From: Pseudomonas sp. RIT409
GTDB taxonomy: Bacteria > Pseudomonadota > Gammaproteobacteria > Pseudomonadales > Pseudomonadaceae
Direction: 5' to 3'
NCBI RefSeq assembly: GCF_003052515.2
Contig: NZ_QARE02000007.1
Location: 186,001 to 250,000 of the forward strand
DNA: 64,000 nt
The position numbers and the translations under genes were made by a program. Below the pieces are notes generated by a model, which saw nothing but the letters and a program-made list of their open reading frames with translations, was not told where the DNA came from and searched no databases. Shown one piece after another: positions 20,756-30,226 of the stretch (within the stretch, counting starts at the first letter, position 1; every line of letters starts with the position of its first letter).

Positions 20756-21796
20756 ATGCCTCAACCACGTCCTTTCAAAGTTGCCCTCAATGGTTACGGT
20801 CGCATTGGTCGCTGCGTTCTGCGCGCGCTGTGCGAGCGCGGGGCGAACGCGGGTTTCGAGGTGGTGGCGATCAACGATCTGGCCGACATGGCCAGCCTCG
20901 AATACCTGACTCGCTTCGACTCAACCCATGGCCGGTTTCCCGGTAACGTGCGGGTCGAGGGTGATTTTCTGCACATCAACGATCATGTCATCAAAGTGTT
21001 CCGCAGCTCGACGCCGGAAGGTATCGACTGGAGCGCCCTGGGTGTGGATCTGGTGTTGGAGTGTTCCGGTGTGTACCACACACGGTCCGATGGCGACCGA
21101 TTCCTCGCCGCCCGCGCGCCCCGAGTATTATTTTCCCAGCCGATGGCCAGCGAAGCGGATGTCGATGCCACCATCGTCTACGGCATCAATCAGCAAACGC
21201 TCACGGGCGAAGAACGGCTGGTGTCCGCGGCGTCCTGCACCACCAATTGCAGCGTGCCGTTGTTGGACCTGCTGAACCGAGAACTGGGCCTGGAATACGT
21301 GACCATCACCACGATTCACTCGGCCATGAACGACCAACCTGTGATTGACGCCTATCATCATGAGGACCTGCGTCGCACCCGCTCGGCCTTCCAGTCGATC
21401 ATTCCGGTGTCCACCGGTCTGGCACGGGGGATCGAGCGGTTGCTTCCGGAACTTGCAGGCCGAATTCAGGCCAAAGCAGTTCGTGTGCCGACGGTGAACG
21501 TCTCATGCCTGGACATCACGCTGCAGGTTGCGCGTGACACGGACGCCGTAGAGATCAACCGGATTCTGCGCGAGGCTGCCACCACGGGCCCGCTCAGAGG
21601 CCTGCTGGCGTACACCGAATTGCCGCACGCCAGTTGTGATTTCAACCATGACCCTCATTCGGCCATCATCGATGCCAGTCAGACACGGGTCTCGGGCCCT
21701 CGGCTGGTGAACGTTCTGGCGTGGTTCGACAACGAATGGGGTTTTGCCAATCGAATGCTGGATGTCGCTGATCACTATCTGCGCAGTATCCATTAA
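20756..21796 (+). CDS. epd: D-erythrose-4-phosphate dehydrogenase
   Basis: A 346-residue NAD-dependent enzyme of the GAPDH fold. It oxidises erythrose 4-phosphate to 4-phosphoerythronate for pyridoxal phosphate synthesis. The Rossmann motif [16 protein letters not shown] is at the N-terminus, the catalytic cysteine is in [15 protein letters not shown], and the C-terminus has [14 protein letters not shown]. The pgk neighbour and the sequence between tkt and pgk favour Epd over GapA. The start at 20756 ([13 protein letters not shown]) is preceded only by GCGAGAG, a weak site. Confidence 0.9.
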   Translation: MPQPRPFKVALNGYGRIGRCVLRALCERGANAGFEVVAINDLADMASLEYLTRFDSTHGRFPGNVRVEGDFLHINDHVIKVFRSSTPEGIDWSALGVDLVLECSGVYHTRSDGDRFLAARAPRVLFSQPMASEADVDATIVYGINQQTLTGEERLVSAASCTTNCSVPLLDLLNRELGLEYVTITTIHSAMNDQPVIDAYHHEDLRRTRSAFQSIIPVSTGLARGIERLLPELAGRIQAKAVRVPTVNVSCLDITLQVARDTDAVEINRILREAATTGPLRGLLAYTELPHASCDFNHDPHSAIIDASQTRVSGPRLVNVLAWFDNEWGFANRMLDVADHYLRSIH

Positions 21797-21822
21797 CAAC
21801 AGTAATAAACAGGGAACGCCAC

Positions 21823-22986
21823 ATGACCGTGTTGAAGATGACCGACCTCGACCTGCAAGGTAAGCGCGTGCTGATTCGCGAAGACCTCAATGTCCCGGTC
21901 AAGGACGGTGTCGTCACCAGCGACGCACGCATTCTTGCTTCGCTGCCGACTATCAAACTGGCGCTGGAAAAGGGCGCTGCCGTCATGGTCTGCTCGCACC
22001 TGGGTCGCCCGACCGAGGGCGAATCCTCCGCTGAAAACAGCTTGAAACCGGTTGCCGACTACCTGAGCAAAGCACTGGGTCGTGAAGTTCCGCTGGTTGC
22101 TGATTACTTGGACGGCGTCGACGTCAAGGCGGGCGATATCGTGCTGTTCGAGAACGTACGCTTCAACAAAGGCGAAAAGAAAAACGCCGATGACCTGGCG
22201 CAGAAATACGCAGCCCTGTGCGACGTGTTCGTGATGGATGCGTTTGGCACCGCTCACCGCGCCGAGGGCTCGACTCATGGTGTGGCCAAATTCGCCAAGG
22301 TCGCTGCTGCTGGTCCGCTGCTGGCGGCCGAGCTGGAGGCCTTGGGCAAGGCGCTGGGCAACCCTGCCAAGCCGATGGCTGCGATCGTTGCGGGCTCCAA
22401 GGTGTCGACGAAGCTGGATGTCTTGAACAGCCTCAGCACCCTCTGCGACCAGTTGATCGTTGGCGGTGGTATCGCCAATACCTTCCTGGCCGCTGCCGGC
22501 CACAAGGTCGGCAAGTCGCTGTACGAGCCGGACCTGCTGGACACTGCCAAAGCGATCGCGGCCAAAGTCAGCGTGCCGCTGCCCGTCGACGTGGTGGTCG
22601 CCAAAGCGTTCGCTCAAGATGCCGAAGCGACCGTTAAAGCCATCGCCGACGTGGCCGACGACGACATGATTCTCGACATCGGCCCGAAAACCGCTGCGCA
22701 ATTCGCCGATCTGCTCAAGTCCTCCAAGACGATCCTCTGGAATGGTCCAGTGGGTGTCTTCGAGTTCGACCAGTTCGGCAATGGCACCAAGGTTCTGGCC
22801 CAGGCCATCGCTGACAGCGAAGCGTTTTCCATCGCTGGCGGCGGCGATACATTGGCGGCCATCGACAAATACGGCGTGGCCGAAAAGATCTCCTACATCT
22901 CTACGGGTGGTGGTGCGTTCCTCGAATTCGTCGAGGGCAAGGTACTGCCGGCCGTGGAAGTTCTGGAACAACGCGCCAAGGCCTGA
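21823..22986 (+). CDS. pgk: Phosphoglycerate kinase
   Basis: A 387-residue glycolytic/gluconeogenic enzyme that transfers phosphate between 1,3-bisphosphoglycerate and ADP. Motifs seen: [48 protein letters not shown] and [12 protein letters not shown]. Length is normal. It starts 26 bases after epd with CAGGGAACGCC upstream and is part of the same transcription unit. Confidence 0.97.
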   Translation: MTVLKMTDLDLQGKRVLIREDLNVPVKDGVVTSDARILASLPTIKLALEKGAAVMVCSHLGRPTEGESSAENSLKPVADYLSKALGREVPLVADYLDGVDVKAGDIVLFENVRFNKGEKKNADDLAQKYAALCDVFVMDAFGTAHRAEGSTHGVAKFAKVAAAGPLLAAELEALGKALGNPAKPMAAIVAGSKVSTKLDVLNSLSTLCDQLIVGGGIANTFLAAAGHKVGKSLYEPDLLDTAKAIAAKVSVPLPVDVVVAKAFAQDAEATVKAIADVADDDMILDIGPKTAAQFADLLKSSKTILWNGPVGVFEFDQFGNGTKVLAQAIADSEAFSIAGGGDTLAAIDKYGVAEKISYISTGGGAFLEFVEGKVLPAVEVLEQRAKA

Positions 22987-23014
22987 GCATCAGGCCAAGG
23001 TGAAGGGGAGTGAC

Positions 23015-23236
23015 ATGGTCAAGCCATTACCGCTATTAATCATGGCGGGTTTGCTCGTCGGCTGTTCAAGCAAGCCCGAAGCGCAGACGGCCTTGGACAG
23101 CGCGCCACTTCAGGTCAGTTGCTATCAGGCGGGCTGGCAGGCTGAAACCGTGCCGATCGTGTACAAACGAGGCGGCCCCGAGGTCTGGGAAAAATACGAG
23201 TTCATGCCCGCTGTCGGTCCGGTAGCCTGTCGCTGA
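23015..23236 (+). CDS. Small hypothetical lipoprotein
   Basis: A 73-residue exported protein with lipobox LLVGC (Cys 17) after a short hydrophobic signal. The mature part of about 56 residues has two further cysteines and is not recognised. AAGGGGAG lies just before ATG 23015. It starts 28 bases past pgk, in the pgk-fba gap, followed by the MliC-like gene. The longer frame reaching back into pgk is a shadow. Confidence 0.75.
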   Translation: MVKPLPLLIMAGLLVGCSSKPEAQTALDSAPLQVSCYQAGWQAETVPIVYKRGGPEVWEKYEFMPAVGPVACR

Positions 23237-23334
23237 ATCTGAACCGATGGCGAGCGTGAACATCAGAAACAGAATCGCCCCTGGCGATCGAACGAAGGCG
23301 AGTACGCCGTTTCGCAGGGGGTTCGGGAGTGGTA

Positions 23335-23658
23335 ATGAAAGGTTTGATTGCCCTTGCGACACTGGTGCTGCTGGGCGGTTGTGCCAGCATGAAGGCGTCT
23401 GAACCGGCGGCGTCGTGGACACATTGGGTCTGCGACAGCAAGGCCGAGGTTTACTGGCGCTACGCTGACGCCGCGAAGAAAGAGGTCGATGTTCGCCTCA
23501 ACCAAAGCGAGCAGGTGTTCCGTCTGCAGTCCGCGCCCGGTGCTTCCGGAGCGCTTTACAGCAACGGTGTGCTGGCCTTTGACAATAAGGGCAGCGAAGG
23601 CCTGGTGTACTGGGACGCTACCAACGATTTGATCGGTCGCGGTTGCAAGGCGCCGTAA
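23335..23658 (+). CDS. MliC-family lysozyme inhibitor-like lipoprotein
   Basis: A 107-residue lipoprotein with lipobox LLGGC. The mature domain has WVCDSKAEVYWRY, then GASGALYSNGVLAFDNKGSE and a C-terminal cysteine. That is the beta-barrel pattern of MliC/PliC inhibitors of C-type lysozyme, including the Ser-Gly-x-x-Tyr inhibitory loop. ATG 23335 follows GGGAG at close spacing; GTG 23329 is an alternative start. It would protect the cell envelope against host lysozyme (family knowledge). Confidence 0.78.
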   Translation: MKGLIALATLVLLGGCASMKASEPAASWTHWVCDSKAEVYWRYADAAKKEVDVRLNQSEQVFRLQSAPGASGALYSNGVLAFDNKGSEGLVYWDATNDLIGRGCKAP

Positions 23659-23714
23659 GGCGCAGGGTAATCCGACCGATGTAATACCGGGCGAGTCCGT
23701 AGGTTTTCCGCCCC

Positions 23715-23720
23715 TATAAT
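23715..23720 (+). promoter_or_regulatory. Possible -10 element upstream of fba
   Basis: TATAAT occurs 63 bases before the fba start codon in the gap after the MliC-like gene. No convincing -35 partner is visible, so this is tentative. Confidence 0.3.
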
Positions 23721-23783
23721 TTGAATAGCCGCCGTTACGGCAGGCACACGCGATCAACGACCCTACCGGGAGAGAGACAGACA

Positions 23784-24848
23784 ATGGCACTTATCAGCAT
23801 GCGCCAGATGTTGGACCACGCCGCCGAATTCGGTTATGGCGTTCCTGCATTCAACGTGAACAACCTGGAACAGATGCGCGCCATTATGGAAGCGGCCGAC
23901 AAGACCGATTCCCCGGTGATCGTTCAGGCTTCGGCCGGTGCGCGCAAATATGCAGGCGCACCGTTTCTGCGTCACCTGATCCTGGCTGCGATCGAAGAAT
24001 TCCCTCATATCCCGGTGGTCATGCACCAGGACCACGGGACCAGCCCTGACATCTGTCAGCGCTCCATGCAACTGGGCTTCAGCTCGGTCATGATGGACGG
24101 CTCGCTCGGCACCGACGGCAAGACCCCAACCACTTACGAATACAACGTCGACGTCACTCAGCGCGTTGTCGCCATGGCCCACGCCTGCGGCGTGTCCGTC
24201 GAAGGTGAGCTGGGCGTTCTGGGTTCGTTGGAAACCGGTATGGCAGGCGAAGAGGATGGTGTCGGCGCCGAGGGCCAGTTGGACCACAGCCAGATGCTGA
24301 CCGACCCCGAAGAAGCCGCCGACTTCGTGAAAAAAACCAACGTTGATGCCCTGGCCATCGCCATCGGCACCAGCCACGGCGCCTACAAGTTCACCAAGCC
24401 GCCCACCGGCGATATCCTGGCGATCGAGCGCATCAAGGAAATCCACAAGCGCATTCCAAACACGCACTTGGTGATGCACGGTTCGTCGTCCGTTCCTCAG
24501 GAATGGCTGAAAATCATCAATGAATACGGCGGCGACATCAAAGAAACCTACGGCGTGCCGGTCGAGGAAATCGTTGAAGGCATCAAGCACGGTGTGCGCA
24601 AGGTCAATATCGACACCGACCTGCGTCTGGCCTCTACGGGCGCCATCCGCGAGTTCATGGCCAAGAACCCGAGCGAGTTCGACCCGCGTAAATACCTGGC
24701 CAAGACCGTGTCGGCCATGCGCGATGTCTGTATTGCCCGTTACGAAGCGTTCGGCACCGCCGGCAATGCTTCGAAGATCAAACCCATCTCGCTGGAAAAG
24801 ATGTTCGAACGCTATGCCAAAGGCGAACTGAACGCCAAGGTCAACTGA
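23784..24848 (+). CDS. fba: Fructose-bisphosphate aldolase, class II
   Basis: A 354-residue zinc-dependent aldolase of glycolysis and gluconeogenesis. Zinc and substrate motifs are clear: [49 protein letters not shown], and [11 protein letters not shown] near the C-terminus. The start at 23784 is preceded by GGGAGAGAGA. It ends the central carbon block and is followed by its own terminator. Confidence 0.97.
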   Translation: MALISMRQMLDHAAEFGYGVPAFNVNNLEQMRAIMEAADKTDSPVIVQASAGARKYAGAPFLRHLILAAIEEFPHIPVVMHQDHGTSPDICQRSMQLGFSSVMMDGSLGTDGKTPTTYEYNVDVTQRVVAMAHACGVSVEGELGVLGSLETGMAGEEDGVGAEGQLDHSQMLTDPEEAADFVKKTNVDALAIAIGTSHGAYKFTKPPTGDILAIERIKEIHKRIPNTHLVMHGSSSVPQEWLKIINEYGGDIKETYGVPVEEIVEGIKHGVRKVNIDTDLRLASTGAIREFMAKNPSEFDPRKYLAKTVSAMRDVCIARYEAFGTAGNASKIKPISLEKMFERYAKGELNAKVN

Positions 24849-24865
24849 TCGTTATTTGATCGGCA

Positions 24866-24897
24866 TGAAAAAGCCCGCAGCGATGCGGGCTTTTTTT
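24866..24897 (+). terminator. Rho-independent terminator of fba
   Basis: AAGCCCGCA and TGCGGGCTT pair around GCGA and are followed by seven T. It lies 20 bases past the fba stop. Confidence 0.92.
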
Positions 24898-24948
24898 GTT
24901 TGCACGATTGGACATCGTCCGCCGTCTGGACGCTGTGCTGTCGGAATT

Positions 24949-25036
24949 TGTAGGAGCGCGCTTGCCCGCGATTCAAGCGCTTCGGTCCGTCAGGCAAACG
25001 GCGTCATCGTTCTTCGCGGGCAAGCGCGCTCCTACT
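24949..25036. repeat. REP doublet
   Basis: TGTAGGAGCGCGCTTGCCCG with its inverted partner GCGGGCAAGCGCGCTCCTAC. It ends about six bases before the stop codon end of cdhB, between the convergent fba and cdh units. Confidence 0.88.
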
Positions 25037-25042
25037 GGTGGT

Positions 25043-25522
25043 TCAGGGTTTGGCGGGTAGGCCGATGGTGCGATTGATATAGGCCGGAACCGGTTGATCG
25101 TGCTGCACTTCAACCAGTACTCGCAATGCCTCCAGCGACTGCTCGCTGAAGGGGGCCGACCTTGGCCCGGCAGCCAGATCCACATGGAGCAACATCTGAT
25201 CGCTGGCGGCCAGCTCAGTATCGCCGCCGACTTTGTACAGGCTGTGGTAAAGCTGCACCCGCTTACTGTCATGGGCGACGATCTGGGTGCGGACCTCAAC
25301 CTCCTCTCCGAGCTTCACCTCGTGCAGGTAGTTGATATGGGCTTCGAGCGTGAACAAAGAGTGACCACTGGCCGCGCGGTCATCGCTGGCCAGACCAATG
25401 CGGTCCATGAACGCGTCGGTGGCGAAGCTGAAGATCAGCAGATAGAACGCATCGCGTAGATGGCCGTTGTAGTCGACCCAATCCTGGATGATCGGGGTGT
25501 TGTAGGTGGTCAAAGCGGGCAT
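25043..25522 (-). CDS. cdhB: Hotdog-fold thioesterase, betainyl-CoA thioesterase
   Basis: A 159-residue acyl-CoA thioesterase of the 4-hydroxybenzoyl-CoA type, with the active-site segment VDYNGHLRDAFYLLIF near the N-terminus. In the carnitine gene sets of Pseudomonas the thioesterase partner releases glycine betaine from betainyl-CoA, linking carnitine breakdown to the betaine genes further right. It is the last gene of the minus-strand cdhC-cdhA-cdhB set. The ribosome site (ccggtaacg) is weak. The substrate is inferred from context. Confidence 0.82.
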   Translation of the reverse strand: MPALTTYNTPIIQDWVDYNGHLRDAFYLLIFSFATDAFMDRIGLASDDRAASGHSLFTLEAHINYLHEVKLGEEVEVRTQIVAHDSKRVQLYHSLYKVGGDTELAASDQMLLHVDLAAGPRSAPFSEQSLEALRVLVEVQHDQPVPAYINRTIGLPAKP

Positions 25523-25571
25523 AGTCGTTACCGGATTAAGTCTGTAGTCCGTGGATGGGCCGGGCGGGCCT

Positions 25572-25638
25572 TGTCGCGGGCAAGCGCGCTCCTACAGAGG
25601 ATGGCGCTCTCCAGTAGGGGCGCGCTTGCCCGTGACAG
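25572..25638. repeat. REP pair, tail-to-tail
   Basis: CGCGGGCAAGCGCGCTCCTAC is followed after about 25 bases by AGGGGCGCGCTTGCCCG, so the orientation is reversed compared with most doublets here. It lies between cdhA and cdhB. Confidence 0.75.
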
Positions 25639-25665
25639 CGTTGGTTCGAACAACGAGGTCGGGGA

Positions 25666-26631
25666 TCAGTCCTCGAACGCCATACCGTGCTTCTCTTTGG
25701 TTTTCTTGACGGCTTCCAGCACCGCCAGCAGCGCGTCATCGCGGTAGCGCTCCAGGGCGGAAATGCTATGGCTGCCGAGTTGTTCGCTGGTGCCGTCCAC
25801 CACGTCGTCGATCAGTTTGTCAGTGAGCTCGGGCGCGGGCAGGTATGTCCATGGCAATTGCAGTGCAGGCCCGAATTGCGACATGAAATGGCGCATACCG
25901 GCGTCGCCTCCAGCCAGGGTGTAGGTCAGGAACGTACCCATGAAGGACCAGCGCAGGCCGGCGCCGAAGCGGATGGCGTCGTCGATTTCGCCCGTTGTCG
26001 CCACGCCGTCGTTGACCAAATGCAGGGCTTCGCGCCAAAGCGCTTCCAACAGGCGGTCAGCGATGAAGCCTGGGACTTCCTTGCGCACATGCAGTGGGCG
26101 CATGCCGAGGGACTCATAGATTTTGATCGCAGCTTCTACTGCTTCTGGCGCCGTACGCTGGCCGCCGACGACTTCGACCAATGGCAGCAGGTACACAGGG
26201 TTGAACGGATGGCCTACCACGCAGCGCTCAGGGTGCGTTGCGCTTTCGTAGAATTCCGATGGCAGCAGGCCTGACGTACTGGAACCGATGATTGCGTTGG
26301 GTTTGGCTGCCGCGCTGATCTTGCTGTGCAGATCCAGTTTGAGCTCGAGCCTTTCCGGGGCGCTTTCCTGGATGAAGTCAGCGTCGCGCACGCATTCTTC
26401 GATGGTCGCCACGAAGCGCAGCCGCTCCTGCGAAGCCCCTGGGGCCAAGCCTTTCTTCTCGAGGGCAGGCCAGGCGTTAGCGACGCGCTTGCGCAATGCC
26501 GCCTCTGCACCGGGTGCTGGGTCCCATGCCACGACGTCAAGACCATGGGCAAGTGCGCGAGCGACCCAACCGCTGCCGATGACACCGCTGCCCAGGGCTG
26601 CGAAGGTTTTGATGTTGGTGATGAAGGTCAT
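25666..26631 (-). CDS. cdhA: L-carnitine dehydrogenase
   Basis: A 321-residue NAD-dependent enzyme of the 3-hydroxyacyl-CoA dehydrogenase fold that oxidises carnitine to 3-dehydrocarnitine. The nucleotide motif [19 protein letters not shown] is at residues about 9-27. The catalytic region has [20 protein letters not shown], and the C-terminal domain has [20 protein letters not shown]. Length matches known carnitine dehydrogenases. The start at 26631 ([10 protein letters not shown]) is taken because the 35 in-frame codons upstream run into a REP element. It lies between cdhC and cdhB, supporting the assignment. Confidence 0.9.
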   Translation of the reverse strand: MTFITNIKTFAALGSGVIGSGWVARALAHGLDVVAWDPAPGAEAALRKRVANAWPALEKKGLAPGASQERLRFVATIEECVRDADFIQESAPERLELKLDLHSKISAAAKPNAIIGSSTSGLLPSEFYESATHPERCVVGHPFNPVYLLPLVEVVGGQRTAPEAVEAAIKIYESLGMRPLHVRKEVPGFIADRLLEALWREALHLVNDGVATTGEIDDAIRFGAGLRWSFMGTFLTYTLAGGDAGMRHFMSQFGPALQLPWTYLPAPELTDKLIDDVVDGTSEQLGSHSISALERYRDDALLAVLEAVKKTKEKHGMAFED

Positions 26632-26658
26632 AAAGGATCTCGAATTCGCAGAGGATTC

Positions 26659-26777
26659 GTAGGAGCGCGCTTGGTCTGGGCCGCACCCGGACGATCGCCG
26701 TCTGTCTGTGCCAGATGTTTCTCTGACACACCGCAATCGTCCGGGTGCGGCCCAGACAAAGCGCGCTCCTACAGGGA
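26659..26777. repeat. REP doublet with extended hairpin, inside the cdh operon
   Basis: GTAGGAGCGCGCTTGGTCTG with the inner arm GCACCCGGACGAT and their inverted partners. It fills most of the cdhC-cdhA gap. The arm is the same variant as at 20604-20722. Confidence 0.88.
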
Positions 26778-26793
26778 AGGTGTTGGATCTGGA

Positions 26794-27681
26794 TCAGAAG
26801 CGTTTTTTGAGGCCCATCTTCACGCGGCCTTCCGCGGGCGTCATGACCCGCGCGCCCATGCGGCTGAGGATTTCGCTGGCGCGTTCGACCAGTGCGCCGT
26901 TGCTCGCCAGCACACCTTTATCCAGCCAGATGTTGTCTTCCAGGCCGACCCGCACGTTACCGCCCAGCAGAACGGCCTGTGCCGCCATCGGCATCTGCAT
27001 GCGGCCGATCCCGAAACCGGCCCAGACCACGTCGGCGGGCAGGTTGTCGACCATCGCTTTCATGGTGGTGGTGTCAGCCGGAGCCCCCCATGGGATACCC
27101 AGGCACAGTTGGAAGAGGGGATTGTCCAGCAGGCCTTCTTTCATCATTTGCTTGGCGAACCACAGGTGCCCGGTATCGAAGATTTCCAGCTCGGCCTTGA
27201 CGCCCAGCTCCTGGATGCGTTTGGCGCCGGCCCGCAATTGCGCGGGAGTGGAGACATAAATGGTGTCGCCATCGCCAAAGTTCAGCGTGCCGCAATCCAG
27301 GGTGCAGATTTCGGGCAGCAGCGCTTCAACGTGGGCCAGGCGCGCCAGTGGGCCAACCAGATCGGTCGCTGGACCAAAGTCGGTCGGACGCTCGCCCGGG
27401 CCGATTTCCAGATCGCCCCCCATACCAGCCGTCAGGTTGACGATGATATCGATGTCGGCCTCGCGAATGCGGTCCATGGTTTCGCGGTACAGCTCGACGT
27501 CGCGGCTGAATTTACCGGTTTGCGGGTCTCGCACATGGCAATGCACGACGGTGGCGCCGGCCTTGGCCGCCTCGACCGCCGCTTCGGCGATCTGTTTGGG
27601 TGTGATCGGGACCAGATGGCTTTTTCCGGTCGTGTCGCCAGCACCGGTGAGTGCGCAGGTGATGATGACGTCGTGATTCAT
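26794..27681 (-). CDS. cdhC: 3-dehydrocarnitine cleavage enzyme (BKACE, DUF849)
   Basis: A 295-residue beta-keto acid cleavage enzyme. Metal-binding and active-site motifs are seen: [30 protein letters not shown] (with HxH), and [27 protein letters not shown]. In carnitine catabolism this family converts 3-dehydrocarnitine plus acetyl-CoA to betainyl-CoA and acetoacetate. It is the first gene of the minus-strand operon, with an AAGGAACC ribosome site, and is divergent from cdhR. Confidence 0.92.
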   Translation of the reverse strand: MNHDVIITCALTGAGDTTGKSHLVPITPKQIAEAAVEAAKAGATVVHCHVRDPQTGKFSRDVELYRETMDRIREADIDIIVNLTAGMGGDLEIGPGERPTDFGPATDLVGPLARLAHVEALLPEICTLDCGTLNFGDGDTIYVSTPAQLRAGAKRIQELGVKAELEIFDTGHLWFAKQMMKEGLLDNPLFQLCLGIPWGAPADTTTMKAMVDNLPADVVWAGFGIGRMQMPMAAQAVLLGGNVRVGLEDNIWLDKGVLASNGALVERASEILSRMGARVMTPAEGRVKMGLKKRF

Positions 27682-27876
27682 GAGCGAGGTTCCTTGCAGG
27701 CCAGAGCGTGTGAGAGGCGGGTTTTCGTCACCCGCTTTTGAGGTGCAAAACTACGCAGCCCAAGGCCGCTCAAAACGCACAGCGGCGACAAGCTCTTGCA
27801 CGGTAGCGACCTGTGTTATTGCCTGGCTGTTGGAACAGGTGTAGTGATGTGCCATCAAGCCTTGTAGGAGGCGGCG

Positions 27877-28860
27877 GTGCTCTCAAGGACTTTTTCGACG
27901 ATGCCCCAGGATTTCTACTTTCTGCTGATGCCCGGTTTCTCGATGATGGGGTTCGTGTCGGCCATCGAACCGTTGCGGGTGGCCAACAGGTTCGGTGGTG
28001 AGCTGTACCGTTGGCATGTGTTGAGCGTCAATGGCGGGCCGGTCATCGCCAGCAACGGCATGTCCGTGAACGCCGATGCCGCCCTGGAGCCGCTCAAGAA
28101 AGGCGCGACGCTGTGCGTGATGAGCAGCGTCGATCCATTGAAATCCTATTCCTCTACGCTGGAACACTGGCTGCGGCGGCTCGATCTGGAAGGCGTGGTC
28201 CTGGGCGCGATTGACACAGGCAGCTTCGTGTTGGCCGAAGCAGAGTTGCTGGCGGGTTACCGCTTGACCTTGCATTGGGAGGCCCTGAACGCCTTCAAGG
28301 AAACCTACCCCGGGTTGCAGGCCACTCAGGAATTGTTCGAAATCGATCGACGGCGCATCAGCTCAGCAGGCGGTACGGCGTCTATTGATCTGATGCTCGA
28401 CTTGATCGGTCAGGCCCATGGCCCTGATCTGGCCATCAAGGTGTCTGAGCAGTTCGTGCTGGGTCGAATCCGCCAGCGCAAGGACCACCAGCGCATGCAG
28501 ATCGCGACCCGCTATGGCATCAACAACAAGAAGCTGGTTCAAGTGATTGGCATGATGGAGCAGCACACCGAGCCGCCCTTGAACACGCTCGAGCTGGCGG
28601 AGGGCATTCAAGTGACGCGCCGCCAGTTGGAACGACTGTTTCGTTTGCACCTGAATGACACGCCGAGCAATTTCTACCTTGGGCTACGCCTGGAAAAAGC
28701 CCGGCAATTGCTGCGCCAGAGTGAGATGAGCGTACTGGAAGTCAGCATTGCTTGCGGGTTCGAGTCGCCGTCGTATTTCACGCGCAGTTACAAGGCGCGC
28801 CATGGGGTGTGCCCGCGGGAGGATCGTGGACGAGTCGTGCGTGAGTCCAAGGTCGTTTGA
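27877..28860 (+). CDS. cdhR: AraC-family regulator of carnitine catabolism
   Basis: A 327-residue AraC/XylS regulator with a class I glutamine amidotransferase-like (DJ-1/PfpI) N-terminal sensor (PQDFYFLLMPGFSMMGFVSA onwards) and two C-terminal helix-turn-helix motifs (LAEGIQVTRRQLERLFRLHL and MSVLEVSIACGFESPSYFTR). The sequence and its place next to cdhC identify CdhR, the carnitine-responsive activator, rather than GbdR. A TAGGAGG site five bases before GTG 27877 decides the start; ATG 27901 would shorten it by eight residues. Confidence 0.88.
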   Translation: MLSRTFSTMPQDFYFLLMPGFSMMGFVSAIEPLRVANRFGGELYRWHVLSVNGGPVIASNGMSVNADAALEPLKKGATLCVMSSVDPLKSYSSTLEHWLRRLDLEGVVLGAIDTGSFVLAEAELLAGYRLTLHWEALNAFKETYPGLQATQELFEIDRRRISSAGGTASIDLMLDLIGQAHGPDLAIKVSEQFVLGRIRQRKDHQRMQIATRYGINNKKLVQVIGMMEQHTEPPLNTLELAEGIQVTRRQLERLFRLHLNDTPSNFYLGLRLEKARQLLRQSEMSVLEVSIACGFESPSYFTRSYKARHGVCPREDRGRVVRESKVV

Positions 28861-29123
28861 CGCCCGATTAGGGTGAATTACACCTCCGACCATAAATTAG
28901 GGTTGTGACAATAATCGGGTATAGAACATGGCAAAGCGTATCGGCTTTGTATTCAGGCGCGAAGGTCTCGCGCTCACCATCGCGCGAGGTTTGATGGGTT
29001 AAGGCCTGCATGATTACTCATCGGGACTTTTCCTGGCAGCGCCTCGGCGTACCGGCAAAAGCACAAGCTCAGTGAGTCCTGCCTGATGAGGGTGAATGAA
29101 TTCACTCTCGCAGCACGGGTGCA
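28861..29123. other. Gap between cdhR and a DUF3010 gene
   Basis: No supported gene. A 24-codon frame from 28928 has no ribosome site. A GC-rich segment near 28961-28990 with GCGCGA and TCGCGC repeats can pair, but there is no clear T run. Confidence 0.35.
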
Positions 29124-29546
29124 CTATTTCACGCCTTTCATCAGGGCGGAGCACGCCGCCTTATAGGCCTCATGCTGATACTTGTTCAGGGCCGCAGGCA
29201 GTTCGAAGTTATGCTTCTTCATCTGCGCATTGATGGTCTGGGGTGACAGCAGCACCACCTCGCAGGCATCCAGCAATTGAAAGACGGTCTCGATCTTGAA
29301 CGTGGTCGGGCCGCCGGCGAACTCGCCTTTCTTGCTGCGTTTCTTGATCGCGATGTGGGTGATGGCGTTTTCGTGGACGAAGGACGCGACTTGGCGGGCG
29401 AAGGCTTTGACGTTGGCCGCTTCGTCATCGTCTTCGAGGGCGATCTTTTTGGTTGCCAGCGGCAGGTGTTCGGGCGCGCCGGACGTGCGAGTGGCGACAG
29501 CGAAAATGGCTTCGCTGCCTTTGATTTCTACGCCGCAGATGTTCAT
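29124..29546 (-). CDS. DUF3010-family protein
   Basis: A 140-residue soluble protein beginning MNICGVEIKGSEAIFAVATR, with THIAIKKRSKKGEFAGGPTTF in the middle. This matches the small, uncharacterised DUF3010 family, whose fold resembles RNase H-like domains. AAGGT precedes ATG 29546; the 17 in-frame upstream codons overlap the neighbouring gene's end. Function is unknown. Confidence 0.82.
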   Translation of the reverse strand: MNICGVEIKGSEAIFAVATRTSGAPEHLPLATKKIALEDDDEAANVKAFARQVASFVHENAITHIAIKKRSKKGEFAGGPTTFKIETVFQLLDACEVVLLSPQTINAQMKKHNFELPAALNKYQHEAYKAACSALMKGVK

Positions 29547-29593
29547 GTGCTGACCTTGAGCCTTGAAAAGCGTCAGGGTAACCCATTCGGGGG

Positions 29594-29998
29594 TCACTCA
29601 GACTGCGCGATACTTTCCAAGTACTCCGAACGTTCGTCGCTCATGCGCGCCAGGCAGTCGTTCTGGCCAATGTTGAATTCCTTGGTGCCCGGCTTGGCAG
29701 GGAACACTTCCACGGCGCAGTCGGCGTCGCGCAGTTTTTTCCAGGCATCCTGGGCGGTCTTCAGTTTGGCGGCGAATTCATCAGCCTGGGTCTTGTTGGC
29801 GCCGAACTGCACATTCACCCGCTCCAGCAGATTCTGGAAATTCTCATCCAGCAATTTGACGGCGGTGTCGCGGCTGTACACCGAGCATTCCAGAGTCTGT
29901 TTATCTTCATCCACGCCATCGCAGGGCGTTGCGTCAGGGTTGCTCGCTGCGTGTGCACCTGTCGCGAATAGAGCCAGAGCCAGAAAAGTCGTCTTCAT
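29594..29998 (-). CDS. DUF1311 (LprI-like) secreted protein
   Basis: A 134-residue exported protein: signal peptide ending LFATGAHAAS, then a helical domain with four cysteines (TPCDG, LECSV, DADCAV, NDCLARM). The LDENFQNLL and AWKKLRDADCAVE segments match the DUF1311/LprI family, whose Mycobacterium member inhibits lysozyme. The start at 29998 has GGGAAG upstream. It is divergent from the betaine-cluster gene at 30227. Confidence 0.75.
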   Translation of the reverse strand: MKTTFLALALFATGAHAASNPDATPCDGVDEDKQTLECSVYSRDTAVKLLDENFQNLLERVNVQFGANKTQADEFAAKLKTAQDAWKKLRDADCAVEVFPAKPGTKEFNIGQNDCLARMSDERSEYLESIAQSE

Positions 29999-30226
29999 TG
30001 GGGCTTCCCGATTCATTGATGCGCAAGATTCTCGCCCAAGCGCGCGGCAAAGAACAGTTAACAAACGCAGGCCGCAGGCATATGCGGTTGCCCTCTGTCG
30101 CTTCTTGACGCTTTCGGCAATTCCCCTGTCGTTTTTGCACCCGGCTCGTCCGACCCGCAGGCATATGCTGGCCCCAAAGCGCCGACAGACGATTCGGTGC
30201 GTGATTAACTTAAAGGGGACAGCCTG

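Noticed and set aside
28928..29002. 24-codon open frame (MAKRIGFVFRR...) in the gap after cdhR
   Set aside because: No ribosome site and no known small-protein family.
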